DNA of 64,000 bases from Ciona intestinalis. Taxonomy: Eukaryota > Chordata > Ascidiacea > Phlebobranchia > Cionidae. The stretch spans positions 3,207,557 through 3,271,556 of the forward strand of contig NC_020172.2 in NCBI RefSeq assembly GCF_000224145.3. The letters are read 5' to 3'. This document shows, piece by piece, positions 14,323 through 64,000 of this stretch; position 1 is the stretch's first letter, and each line of letters starts with the position of its first letter. The notes beneath the pieces are model-generated. The model saw only the letters and a list, made by a program, of their open reading frames with translations, searched no databases and was not told the DNA's origin. The position numbers and the translations under genes were made by a program.

Positions 14323-16874
14323 TAACTTTAACATTAGATTTGACATCAGTTATTGTGTCAGAATATCAGTCAGTATAAATCTCGCAGGGAAGTAGCAATT
14401 ATAATACAATAGTAGGGTTCCATTATAACAATGGAAAGGGTCCAGGAAAATATAAAACTACTGCCTTGGGCTTTCTCTTTTATCAAACCCTCAATTAACT
14501 ATTATCTGACCATTGTTTAAACCTGGAAAAAAGTTTAAAATGTTTTGTAGTGTTCAATGTTTTTTTAGGTCACTATGTTATTGTAATTTTAACTACTGCC
14601 AGGATTTAATACCGTTATAGAGTTTTAAGGCATATTATATTATGTTTTTGTTTTGGTTTAGAATTTAGTATAATAGTATATGGGTAGTTTTTTTTTATTT
14701 ATTACACAGTTAGTTTCTAGCATTCAAGTCTTGGTTTGCTTTTTAGTATATTAGTTTGATTTGTTTATTGTATAGTTAAAAAGGACTTATTAAATTGTTT
14801 GAATATTAATTGACTCCTTATCATTTTATTTTAAAATAAATATTCTAAGGTAGCCTGTTTATGAACTGTTGCAAGTTATAATATTAACAGCAGTTTTAAT
14901 GTACTTATATTTCCGTTTTTGATGGATGTTTGGGCCTTTTTATTTTGGAAAACATTTTTCTTGTTTTAAGTGCCGCCATGCATAATGCATGCAATGGGAA
15001 TTTCATTTTCATTATTATTAGCTTTATATGATGACTGTCTCCATAGCAACTAGTTTAATCTATATTGTTACGTCATACTTTATCCCACTATTAGTAAACG
15101 TCATTAAAAATTAAGCCACCGTATTTAATTCCTGTGTTTTGTAATACCACAGCACAAGCCTAGGCTCCAATGTTAAGCTGCTTAAAATAAAACTATTTGC
15201 TGAAAGATATACTTAATATAGCATAGGTTCAGTAACAGCACAGCGTTCAGTAGTGCAGTGCATTATTCAGGCTAATATAAAGCAAAAAAGATATAAATAA
15301 ACATGTTTTTGAACCGAACATAATACTTAGTGCATTCATTTAGTGTATTGTAAGACAGAAAGTATATTAATAGATTTCTAACTTGAATTTTATTGACAGA
15401 AATATTTCTACTATGTAATCTGTAGCTATAGGACTATACCGATTTTTTGGATATTTAAAAATATACCTTTTCTATACATATTTATATATTTTTTTTGGGG
15501 GGGGGGGGAGACGGGCCACCTTTAGCACATATTTTCTAACAATTGACAAACAAGTTTTAAACAATTGACAACGCTCTATGGAAGTCGTGAGGATACGGTT
15601 TTAAAAATTTTGAATGTTCTTTGTTTACTACCAAATGGGACAAGAAAATCGAATAAAAAGTGACCCAACTTCCCCCACCCTACTATATATGTATTAATTT
15701 CTTGGTCAAGATTGTGTTGTTTGGTTTAGCCTTATTAGCAGAAGTTGTATAAACTTCGTCATGTTTTTATATCTTGAAACTTGATTTATGATCATGTTGG
15801 TATCATGTTTAACAAGTGTTCAATATATGTTTAAACAATCTCTTTGATCGATACACGGGTATATATTGTAAAACTAACTCTTATCAAAGATGGTGTAACG
15901 TCTGTCAAAAAAGCGAATTTTTCTTAATGATCAGTTGTTTACACTGTTGTAAAAAGGTAGTTGTGCCAGGGGTTTCTTTCTTAATTTTTGTAGTAAAAAT
16001 AATTATTTAAATTTGAAAATATTTTTTTAATTTAATACCCAGTTTTTCCCTTTTTCTTGTTAATATTATACTAAAAGTACCTATAAATATAATGTGGGCT
16101 AAAAATATTTTTTATAACAAATTTTTGAAAATCAACCTGTAAGTTTTTTTTGGAAATTGTATAATTTTTTGGTAAAAATATTTAAAGTTTTTGTAATTTT
16201 TTTTAAGAACATTAGCATTTTTATTGTAAATGAACATGTACCATTGTGAAGCAACACTGCAGCTACTGTTCAAATATTGCATTGTTTAATATTCATGTTA
16301 CGACAATTTCCTTTCAAATTACTTTAGCGGAAAATTAGCCACAATAGGGTGTTTCATATAATAGGGGTTAGTCAAAATATCAGATTTTGTATTCAGTTAC
16401 CAGCTATGCAAGATATAATTAAATAGTTCAGGCAATTTGTTTGATTTTATTTTACTAATTATTTAGGCAGATTCAGAGGTCAGATATGATGCAATTATTT
16501 TTTCTTTATATTAGGAATTTTTTACATATATGCTAATTATTTAAAATCTTTTTTTGTTTTTATTAAAACAGTTTTTGGCATTGTATTTTTATGTCATTTT
16601 AGGCAGTATTAGTTAAACCTATTTTTTTTAAATCTTTAAAATTTAAGTCTTTTTGAATCTTTACAAATTTTTCCATATTAGCATATTGGCCTGCTTTCAA
16701 CTATACATCATATTAGCTTTAAATTTCTTCTTCCAAAAATATGTCTTGAATTATGTGACTATTCACAAGAGTGGCACCTTTTTCGGGTCTTGGCAGGCAG
16801 TAAAATCGGTGAGAAAAAAACTCGATAAATTTCCTTCCTCAAACGACAATTGGCCAGAATTAGTCCCAAGATAA
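755..16874 (+). CDS. Multi-exon gene for a Ser/Pro-rich disordered protein, unrecognised
   Basis: Proposed coding exons: 755-1076, 2842-2913, 3062-3157, 3837-3945, 5422-5922, 7244-7342, 7741-7796, 8689-8911, 9313-9424, 9954-10059, 10154-10382, 11022-11104, 11443-11596, 13992-14068 and 16801-16874 (stop TAA 16872-16874), about 770 residues. The start ATG at 755 is the first in-frame Met after an in-frame stop at 740-742. All introns are GT-AG. Phases agree everywhere except at 5922/7244 (phase 2 meets an exon needing phase 1) and 11596/13992 (phase 1 meets an exon needing phase 2), so two exons are probably missing. The protein is rich in Ser, Pro, Arg and Lys, with phosphosite-like SPS/RSNS patches, a basic KVKKKKPYYTRV stretch, a PISPPPPTY proline run and a short charged helix-like segment (KREAEETARLA). 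I see no catalytic domain, signal peptide or clear membrane segment. It could be a cytoskeletal or signalling scaffold, but that is a guess from composition. The 72-nt exon 2842-2913 has atypical hydrophobic content and is the least certain. Confidence 0.6.
1077..2841 (+). other. Intron 1 of the unrecognised gene
   Basis: AT-rich with no coding signal. Contains the SINE-family fragment at 2155-2265. Confidence 0.4.
2155..2265 (+). mobile_element. SINE tail-half fragment
   Basis: GGTAACTCGTAAGCTGGC ... ACCTGTGTATAACGACTGTC ... GGATAAAGTAAGTTAC matches the tail half of the 46162 element in the opposite orientation. Confidence 0.6.
3169..3368 (-). mobile_element. TIR MITE, copy 2
   Basis: Full copy in reverse orientation, 12 bp after exon 3062-3157. 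It has an expanded G run at the left end. Confidence 0.85.
4393..4580 (+). mobile_element. TIR MITE, copy 3
   Basis: Full copy in an intron of the first gene; right end CCCATCTTCCCCCACCCTACTA is intact. Confidence 0.85.
5422..5922 (+). CDS. Largest exon of the unrecognised gene (167 codons)
   Basis: The frame is open from just after an in-frame TGA at 5417-5419. The acceptor reads ACATGAAG before 5422, with a modest CT-rich tract upstream, and the donor is CG|GTAAGA. It follows exon 3837-3945 in phase (GT + T). The encoded segment is Ser/His/Pro-rich and disordered in character, with RPASNLSLSN and RSNSVFHHR-type basic-Ser motifs that would suit basophilic kinases or 14-3-3 binding. It is clearly less AT-rich than its flanks. 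It leaves phase 2, which does not fit the next recognisable exon. Confidence 0.65.
7946..8115 (-). mobile_element. TIR MITE, copy 4
   Basis: Reverse copy with both ends; the middle (the segment around the Ser/Cys 'actcccatagaccg' core) is shortened by internal deletion. Confidence 0.8.
8689..11596 (+). CDS. Central exon run of the unrecognised gene
   Basis: Six exons (8689-8911, 9313-9424, 9954-10059, 10154-10382, 11022-11104, 11443-11596) join without any phase conflict through good donors and pyrimidine-tract acceptors. This is the best supported part of the gene. The translation holds the basic KKKKPYYTRV stretch, acidic-Pro repeats (EDPWSPLPAEDPYSLPED), an acidic segment DPDDSQLDEIDQLN, a Lys/Glu helix and the PPPPTY motif. 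The last exon reads DSLRRIQSQRYDLEVAAKAR, possibly amphipathic. No family assigned. Confidence 0.7.
10395..10640 (+). repeat. Three-unit tandem repeat, ~78 bp period
   Basis: Three copies of a unit containing GTGAGGTCCTT..AGGACCTGG, ATTTAGGCCAGATTTGGCCC and ATTACCC. Related single units occur near 8335-8395, 32455-32490 (inverted) and 43765-43805 (inverted), so this is also a dispersed family. Confidence 0.75.
11189..11290 (+). mobile_element. SINE tail-half fragment
   Basis: Diverged copy (GGTAACTCGTTAAGCGAGC, ACGAGGTGTATAAAACAG) between exons of the first gene. Confidence 0.55.
11843..12035 (+). mobile_element. TIR MITE, copy 5
   Basis: Full diverged copy that ends 46 bp before the hAT element. 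Confidence 0.8.
12082..13286. mobile_element. Non-autonomous hAT-type DNA transposon
   Basis: Terminal inverted repeats TAGGGATGTGC / GCACATCCCTA, followed inward by GAGCTCGGGC-like sub-terminal repeats, are flanked by a perfect 8-bp duplication ATAATTAC (12074-12081 and 13287-13294). An 8-bp target duplication plus this type of terminus is the mark of the hAT superfamily. I see no transposase frame. The element contains the 50-N gap and sits in an intron of the first gene. Confidence 0.85.
12772..12821. other. Assembly gap of 50 N
   Basis: A fixed-size run of N inside the hAT element. The true length is unknown, so the element's real size is also unknown. Confidence 0.99.
13992..16874 (+). 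CDS. Terminal two exons of the unrecognised gene
   Basis: Exon 13992-14068 reads SEDLEMFQTKRQDMATKQQLL and leaves one base (A). Exon 16801-16874 starts with TA, so the junction codon ATA is in phase. The C-terminus is IKSVRKKLDKFPSSNDNWP... followed by TAA. The acceptor is GGCAGGCAG at 16792-16800. The 2.7 kb intron is AT-rich with an inverted-repeat element copy at 15491-15688 and no other exon seen. The charged, low-hydrophobicity translation stands out against the flanks. The link back to 11596 is unresolved. Confidence 0.5.
14290..14320. repeat. (AT)n microsatellite
   Basis: About 15 AT units in an intron of the first gene. Confidence 0.95.
15491..15688 (+). mobile_element. TIR MITE, copy 6
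   Basis: Full copy whose left end has become a run of G; the right end is intact. It lies in the last intron of the first gene. Confidence 0.8.
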
Positions 16875-17214
16875 TCATCGAGATTTTATTGCTTCCTCTA
16901 CTGTAGCGTTTTGCTCGTGTTTCTGAGGAAGTATTTCACTTTGACCCGCATTTTTCCCTACAACGTTTTAGTTGCGTCATTCCAGTCTTATGCATGATGC
17001 AGAAATTGGTTGCCTGGCTTGGCTAGCTTTCCCACATTTGTGCCAAACATGTTGAAAGGTTGGTTTAACATCCAACAAATGCCTTTCTCTTCAAGTACCA
17101 GGTGTATCTGCTACGGTTTCCCTTTTTCATAGCCTATAAAATTTATAGTCTTAATTGCGGAGGAGAAAAATTGTTTAGAAAGATACCCTAACTACTATAC
17201 GTTTTAAGGATTAG

Positions 17215-17935
17215 CTTTATACTTAGGCTTAGTGTAGCAATAGCAGTGTCCAGTATAGCATAGTAAATTCATTTTAACTCTATTAAAAAATACAAGCCTA
17301 AAATTGCAGCATATTTTTTAAGCTTGTATCAAATAAATAATAACTTCATTTATATGCAGTTAATAGGATACTAAGGCTACTGTAGCAATAGCAGTGTCCA
17401 TTACTGTACAGAATAAGTCCATTTTTATCTCCAATAGAATATATAAGCCTAAAAGTCAAGTGTAGCATTTTTTTTTCAAGCTTGTTCTAAAATAACTGAT
17501 AACTTCATTTGTATGCAGTTAATAAGATACTAAGGCTACTGTAGCAAAAGCAGTGTCCATTACTGTACAGAATAAGTCCATTTTTTATCTCCAATAGAAT
17601 ATATAAGCCTAAAAGTCAAGTGTAGCATTTTTTTTTCAAGCTTGTTCTAAAATAACTGATAACTTCATTTGTATGCAGTTAATAAGATACTAAGGCTACT
17701 GTAGCAAAAGCAATGTCCATTACTGTACACAATAAATCCATTTTTTGTCTCCAATAGAATATATAAGCCTAAAAGTCAAGTGTGGCGTTTTTTCAAGCTA
17801 GTTCTAAAATAACTGATAACTTCATTTGTATGCAGTTAATAAGATACTAATGCTACTGTAGCAGTGTCCATTACTGTACAGAAAAAGTCCATTTTTTATC
17901 TCCAATAGAATGTATAAGTCAAGTGTAGCAGTTTT
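17215..17935 (+). repeat. Tandem repeat array, ~160 bp unit, about 4.5 copies
   Basis: The marker GGCTACTGTAGCAA recurs at about 17375, 17534, 17694 and 17851 (periods 159, 160, 157), with a diverged first unit at 17225. Central copies are almost identical, including an ATTTTTTTTTCAAGCTTGTTC segment. Lies between the first gene and FAK. Confidence 0.9.
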
Positions 17936-18859
17936 GTCAAGTTTGAGGTCAGAGCTTGAGCTGGCTTAGACTTGTGGTTAATAAGAAGTAACAATGTCAG
18001 CATGTTTAATGTTCAAAGTACAATGTAAACGTGGTGTGATTAAAATTAAATTAAACTCCTGCAAATTTAGGTGGTTTTAATCTAATATAAAACTGCTGCA
18101 AATTCTATAAACTGTAAAACTGTTGTATTCTGTCTAAAATAGTCTTCAGAAGTAATTGTTGTGAGTTCCTGGTCTGTGTTTGCAGTTGTTAATGTTGTAG
18201 TTACCAGTTATTGCAAATTTTGGGTAGCATTTTTGCTGGTATTTGTTAATGTTTAGTAAATTAAGTATTTAGATGTATTATTTTGCAGCTATGCTGTGAT
18301 ATGGTATTAGCATGCAGCAAGCTCAAGTTTTTTTATTTTCAAGCATAAAACCCTAAATTAGTAAAGAACAAAATAGATTTGTAATCAGTTTAAGAAAAAA
18401 TTGCCTTCATTACAGTTAGTATTATACTATGGTTTGAATATCACATATAAATTTATAATTTAATATTTATATATTGCAATTTCTTCTACAACAGTTAAAT
18501 AAAATAGGTTTTTGATAGCTTGCTTTTTGATAGCAAGTGTTTGTATTGCTAGGCATAAAACTATTAAATTATTAAGCAACAAATGGAATTTATATATTTA
18601 TAATGTAATGTTTAATTTTTCAATTTCTGCTTAAACAGTAGAAATGTAGAATACAGTAAGTTTTTATTAAATTATGCGAAAAAAATTAGTAAAAAACATG
18701 GGGTATGTAATTAGTTTATGAAAAAATACAGATAGTAACATATCATGATTTGAACATCATAAAATTATACATTAATCTTGCAATTTCTGCCAAAAACAGT
18801 TAAATACAATAAGTTTTTATTAAATTATGCGAAAAATTTGCTGCAATAAATATTATGTT

Positions 18860-18948
18860 GGCTGTGGATCGAACACCCAGGAGGTCTAACTCAACTCTCA
18901 GTTCGTTTCGGATAAAAAGGAAAGTCAATGATAAACCGCTATGGGGAG
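18860..18948 (+). other. Possible non-coding first exon ahead of FAK
   Basis: A less AT-rich block ends in a strong donor, GGGGAG|GTAAGT, at 18948/18949, 1.3 kb before the FAK start codon. The FAK ATG at 20276 directly follows an AG. A spliced 5' UTR is possible, but no promoter or further support is visible. Confidence 0.2.
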
Positions 18949-18966
18949 GTAAGTGAGGCCTTATGT

Positions 18967-19315
18967 GTGTTGTGGTGTAGGCTATAGAAGGTACTAAGTT
19001 AGTGCCTTCAAGGGGCCTATGTTAGAAATTGCTTTGCAGAAGCGGAAGTTCAAAGTTGTTATAGACTTAAAATTGAAATAGTTTTAATGGAGTATGATGA
19101 GACTTCTGCTTCTGTTGTGAAGAAAAATAGAGTGTAAATGTTGTGCCGTGTAGGAGTTAGTGCCTTGTTGCAGGGCATCTGTTATAACTTCTTTGCAGGA
19201 ATATAGAGGTTTTAGACTCAGAGTTGATATAGGAATGTGTTTAGTTTCGACATAGTATGTTAACAGTTTTGCTTCTGTTTTGTTGAATAATGGAGTATGA
19301 ATGTGCATATGTTAG
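18967..19315 (+). repeat. Diverged two-unit tandem repeat, ~170 bp
   Basis: AGTTAGTGCCTT, then CTTTGCAG and TTCTGCTTCTGTTGTG / TTTTGCTTCTGTTTTG recur at about 170 bp. A related piece is at 22095-22200. Confidence 0.5.
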
Positions 19316-19377
19316 GTTCGAATGTTGATATTAAGTTACCTGTTTTGTGGAAAAATAGAGACTGCTTGTTAAAAAAA

Positions 19378-19572
19378 TAGTGGGGTTGGGGAATATGGGA
19401 CATCTTTAGCACATAATATTTAAATATCCTGATCGCGTTATTAACAATTAACAACAGTCAATATGAGTCAGGAGAATACAGTTTCATGATTCTTTGAATT
19501 TCTTTGTTTGCAACAAAATAGACCGAGAAAATAGAATGAAAAGGTGTTCTATCTTCCCCTACCCTACTATAT
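19378..19572 (+). mobile_element. TIR MITE, copy 7
   Basis: Full copy in the intergenic region 700 bp before the FAK start codon. Confidence 0.85.
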
Positions 19573-20275
19573 AAACAATGTCATCCTTGCAAAACAATCT
19601 GTTCTAATATTAATTTTGGATGAAAAGGAAAAGTTATTAAGATATTCCTCACAGCGTGTAATAACTGTCATATTTCATCTCACTTATATAAATAACTCTT
19701 CCCTGTATCTAATTATGTTGCAGCATATAGCATACCTATATAATGTAACTGATGATATATAAATCTAACGTCACTCTAGGAAATAGATTCCCTTTCGATT
19801 CTTTTATAAAATTACGCACTAATCTGCTCCGATGAAACCTTTTTGCGTTTGGCAGAAATACAAATAAAAATCAATTCAGAGAGTTCTGATGAGTGAGAGC
19901 TATGTAGGTTTACTTTACACGTTTCCTGTGCTCACGCTGTGTGTGTCGCTGTTTCCATGATTTAGTGAGGAAGATAACGTACACTAGCTTCCACTTGCCC
20001 GACTGCACTGACTCACACCCACTGGCCAGCTTTCGTTATTGTTTTTAATATCTGAGCGACTGTTGAGTAGGAACTCTTTAACTGTCGAGTGATTTTCAGC
20101 TGAGGCAAAGTTTGGTAAATAGGAGTGATAATTGTAATTGTTATTAGCAGCAAGCGCTCTTTAGTCTTTGCTTCCTGTTTTGCTGAAACTTTTTCCAAGA
20201 ATTCAAATGTTTGTTTGTACTTAAAGAACTGGTGCGCTGATAAATTAATAAAAGCAGCAACTAGCTAGAAGCAGG

Positions 20276-60895
<40,620 letters not shown>

Positions 60896-60982
60896 GTAAG
60901 CTTGGCATTTATTATTGATAACCCCTATTGTAGAAATATGTGTTTCGGCACAGAAATAAAAATGCATAAGACGGAACCGTTA

Positions 60983-61145
60983 ACGCAATAACACATAATG
61001 TCCCAAATTCCGTGTTTTTAATAATTAACACCTTTTTAGAGCCGTGAGGATACGGTTATATAATTCTGTTAATAGTTTTTATTGCTACCAAGTGGGACGG
61101 TAAAAGGTAGTGAAAACATGCACCATCTTACCCCATCTACTCTAA
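60983..61145 (+). mobile_element. TIR MITE, degenerate copy 33
   Basis: Left end lost; retains ACACATAATGTCCC, GAGCCGTGAGGATACGG and GCACCATCTTACCCCATCTACT. Confidence 0.6.
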
Positions 61146-62798
61146 ATGTAAAAGTTTTCTATCAACATAAAAGCTTTGCAACCATGAATGCATAAATGTC
61201 GAGTAAAAAAAATTAAGAACCGCTGCACAAAATGATCATAACGAATTAGGCAAAATTCACTGCGCACAAGTTACGTTGCGCCTTTGCATAAGTAGGACTC
61301 TTATAACGAACCTTTGCCCCCAAACTCCAATTAAACGTATATATTGCGATCCTTATTCCAATTTCATTTTGGAATCGCTTCTATTGCGTCGGAACCACAG
61401 TCATCATAATGTTAAGTTGAATAGTTCACAAACTTATTCATGTGAATAGCATGTTCATACGTCATGTTTCTATGATTCTTCAGAATAACATTGGCACTGT
61501 GACGTAGTTGAGGCACGTCATACCTTAGAAAAAAGGTCATGTATAGTAGCTACGATAGAAGCACGCATACATAACATATAACTCGATACAAATTATTTTT
61601 CTGACCAGAAACTGTATTCATTTTACGACCTTTCCTTTATTACGTCACAATTGCTTCTTACACGTCACAAACTCATTACCAAGGCCGAACAAAAACACTA
61701 TCGTTTCCGTTTTGAATATTCAACATAATTCATATTAGTTGTTTTCTTTATCCTAGCCGCTGACGTAGTAATGTGACGTCACAATTTGGCTTCAGCATTA
61801 AAAATTGTTTGCGCGCGTTTTGCCTCGTCTGTTTCCGTTGGCAGTTTCTGTGACCGCAGTATTGGCAACACGCTGAGTTTAATTGACACCGGGCTTCCGA
61901 AATCGTTTACAGCTCCTCCGAGAAGCCATTATTTATTACCTTATGTCTCTTGCAAGTTACTTGCTAATTATTCCGGCCTGGAGTCTAAATTTAAACTCAA
62001 AGGACGCTGTAGTTCCACTGTAATAATGTTATTCAGACTTTCGTACGAAACAATCGTTATATCGGAGTTTTATGACGCTGTTTTGATACTTGACGCGTAA
62101 TTAACAAATATCGCGCGGTTTTTGTATAGCTTGCAAAATTGTAAAGTTATATTTAAACGGTGACTTGCACAATGAACTATAGACTCTCTTATTCCTATAT
62201 TCATCTGGGATTTTATTTAAGAAGTTTATTCAGTGTTAGTTGTAATAATCCAGTTGCAAACGTATATGGCTTTAAAATTTTCTATATACGTTTAAAATTT
62301 TATTTCCAAACTGTGCTACAAGTGAAACATGTTTATAGTAAAATATCATGAGATTTTAATGTTTAATTCGAAAATTTCTAAAGAAAATGAAGACATTAAT
62401 ACAGACTGCGTCTAATTTGTTAGGCTTAATTTTATTTCAGGGATCTTAAATCTCTAAAAGTCGTGTAATTATTTCATATAATAAAAGGGTTGTCTTTTTA
62501 AAGGTTAACTACCCCGTCTGGGCATAGTACCGACTAATTCGACTTAATTAACATTTAAAACAAGCGTAAAGCATCCAAGTTTGGGTTAAATGAAGAGAAA
62601 GGAAAGAAATTGGAAACAAAATTGTTTATTTTCAACCCGTTTCCGAAATTACTCACACATTGCTTGGGAAAGGGATTTTTCACACGCTGATTTGAGAAAA
62701 TCTCTTACTAATATATAGAGGGTATTGCAGGGACAGCTGGGTCTACGTAGTATGCACGTACGCATCTCCAAAAGCCAAGTAAAAAAATAAAGAAGGAA

Positions 62799-62997
62799 TA
62801 TAGTAGGGTGGGGGAAGATGGGATACATTTAGCACATAATACCTAACTATCCTGATCGTGTTTTAAACAATTATTACCGGTCTATGTGAGTCGTAATGGT
62901 GCGATTTTATAATTCTTTGAACGCTTTTTTGTTTCCTATTAAATAGAACGATAAAATAGAATGAAAAGGTGTCCCATCTTTCCCTACCCTACTATAT
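62799..62997 (+). mobile_element. TIR MITE, copy 34
   Basis: Full copy with near-perfect ends TAGTAGGGTGGGGGAAGATG and CATCTTTCCCTACCCTACTA. Confidence 0.9.
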
Positions 62998-63097
62998 ATT
63001 GTAAAATGAACGAACTTTTGTTAAATTTTCCTTAGTTTTGAAAGCAATAGTTAAAACGATTTTTTTTATCTAAATAAACAAAAAAACGTATTTTAGA

Positions 63098-63295
63098 TAT
63101 AGTAGGGTTGGGGAAGATGTGACACCTTTTCATACCATTTTCTCGTTCCATTTGGTGATGAACAAAGAACATCCAAAGAATTATAAAACCGTATCCTCAC
63201 GACTACCATTGACCGTTGTTAAATGTAAAAAACAAGATCAGGTTATTTGGATATTATGTATTAAAGGTGTCCCATCTTCCCCCATCCTACTATAT
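63098..63295 (-). mobile_element. TIR MITE, copy 35
   Basis: Reverse full copy 100 bp after copy 34, so the two could pair as a long hairpin. Confidence 0.9.
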
Positions 63296-63654
63296 GTCAC
63301 TTTTTGTTTGTTTTTTAAAGTTTAAATACACTTCGAAAAACGCCGTTCTGTAATTCCAGCCCACGTTAAACATGAGGCTTTCTACCAAAACATTTTGTCA
63401 TTTTTAAAAACGTATTATTACATCACAGAACAAATAATCACGTTGCATTCGCTTGTTCTAATTATAACTCTCAACGCCCGGAAATCTACTAACGTTTTCG
63501 ACCTTTATTTTCAAAACGAATTTGTTTCAATGCTTTTAAGAGATGGCAAAGACAGCTTTTAACCCAAAAACTGCTCACGGAAGTAAAAGTGAAACAATGA
63601 AATATGTAGTTGTTTAGGTTTTAGGCGATTATTTGCAGAACTCAAATCGTTTTA

Positions 63655-63768
63655 TCAATCTATGAGAGTCGTTAGGGTACGGTTTTATAATTCTTTGAAT
63701 GTTTTTGTTTACTACTAAATGGGACAAAGAAACAGAATGAAAAGGTGTTTCATCTTCCCCCATTTGTT
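63655..63768 (+). mobile_element. TIR MITE right fragment, copy 36
   Basis: Starts in the CTATGAGAGTCGTTAGGG core and runs to CATCTTCCCCCAT; left half missing. Confidence 0.7.
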
Positions 63769-64000
63769 ATCTTTTTTATAAGTTTCCGATTTTAAGCAAA
63801 AAATCGAGACTAATATTTGATAAGCTCCTATTTTGTCTTGTGGTAGCATCTAGTAAGTTGCGTGCAGTTACTAATAAAGTTAGCAGCTAATCTGGCAATA
63901 TTACAGTTCATTCGAGCCCATTGTACCCCTGCTTCCGCTGTTATACCTCATATAACCTGTACTGACACTTAAGAACTACCTTAGCTTTCCTTGATATTTT

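Larger units (their letters stand above)
16875..20275. other. Intergenic region between the two plus-strand genes
   Basis: No coding exon seen. It contains the 160-bp array, AT-rich diverged repeats at about 18300-18840, the diverged 170-bp repeat, one TIR MITE, and presumably the first gene's 3' UTR and the FAK promoter. An AATAAA occurs near 17332, but its use as poly(A) signal is uncertain. Confidence 0.45.
60896..64000. other. FAK intron running to the window end
   Basis: No further FAK exon found. It contains MITE copies 33 to 36 and a TGACGTCA at 61774-61781. The proline-rich and FAT exons are expected beyond the edge. Confidence 0.45.

Noticed and set aside
14053..14346. 97-residue minus-strand frame with Ile-Tyr runs
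   Set aside because: Generated by the (AT)n microsatellite.
61786..62100. 104-residue plus-strand frame after the last FAK exon
   Set aside because: Does not match the FAK proline-rich or FAT region, lacks an acceptor in phase and begins within a TGACGTCA-containing region; judged non-coding.

Overview
The window looks like genomic DNA from a solitary tunicate, most probably Ciona. Four things point there: AT-rich sequence with many short phase-consistent introns; a focal adhesion kinase (FAK/PTK2) gene of chordate type; a very abundant ~200 bp terminal-inverted-repeat element (about 30 copies, core CCCATCTTCCCCCACCCTACTA) of the kind described in Ciona; and tRNA-derived SINE pieces. Exon models were built by eye from open frames, GT-AG sites, codon phase and remembered family sequences; no alignment or search was run.

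Layout. (1) 755-16874, plus strand: a multi-exon gene for a Ser/Pro-rich, largely disordered protein that I do not recognise. Two of its junctions do not agree in phase, so exons are probably missing from my model. A 1.2 kb hAT-type element carrying an assembly gap sits in one intron. (2) 16875-20275: intergenic, with a 160-bp tandem repeat array. (3) 20276 to beyond the window end, plus strand: the FAK gene. Exons for the N-terminus and FERM domain (20276-29192), a giant linker exon (39283-41799), the tyrosine kinase domain (42131-45477) and the start of the post-kinase region (60793-60895) all join in phase and give 1615 codons. The FAT domain lies outside the window. (4) 30376-35331, minus strand: a nine-exon LRR-Ig single-pass membrane protein (542 aa) nested inside the 10 kb FAK intron. 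(5) 58039-59963, plus strand: a 641-codon open exon inside the 15 kb intron that separates the kinase exons from the next FAK exon.

The most interesting biology is in the FAK locus. The linker between FERM and kinase, about 50 residues in vertebrates, is expanded to over 800 residues. It carries a series of tyrosine motifs that look like docking sites for Grb2, PI3K, Crk and Src SH2 domains, so the kinase seems to carry its own Cas-like scaffold. The 58039 exon ends in exactly the phase needed to join the exon where vertebrate FRNK (the kinase-less FAK isoform) begins. This suggests an independently initiated, FRNK-like product with a novel 641-residue N-terminus. The two giant exons lie close upstream of the exon groups they would feed, each has a long intron behind it, and each follows the same 13-mer TTTAGGAAGAATT. 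A modular gene with three starts (full FAK, linker+kinase, FRNK-like) is the hypothesis to test.
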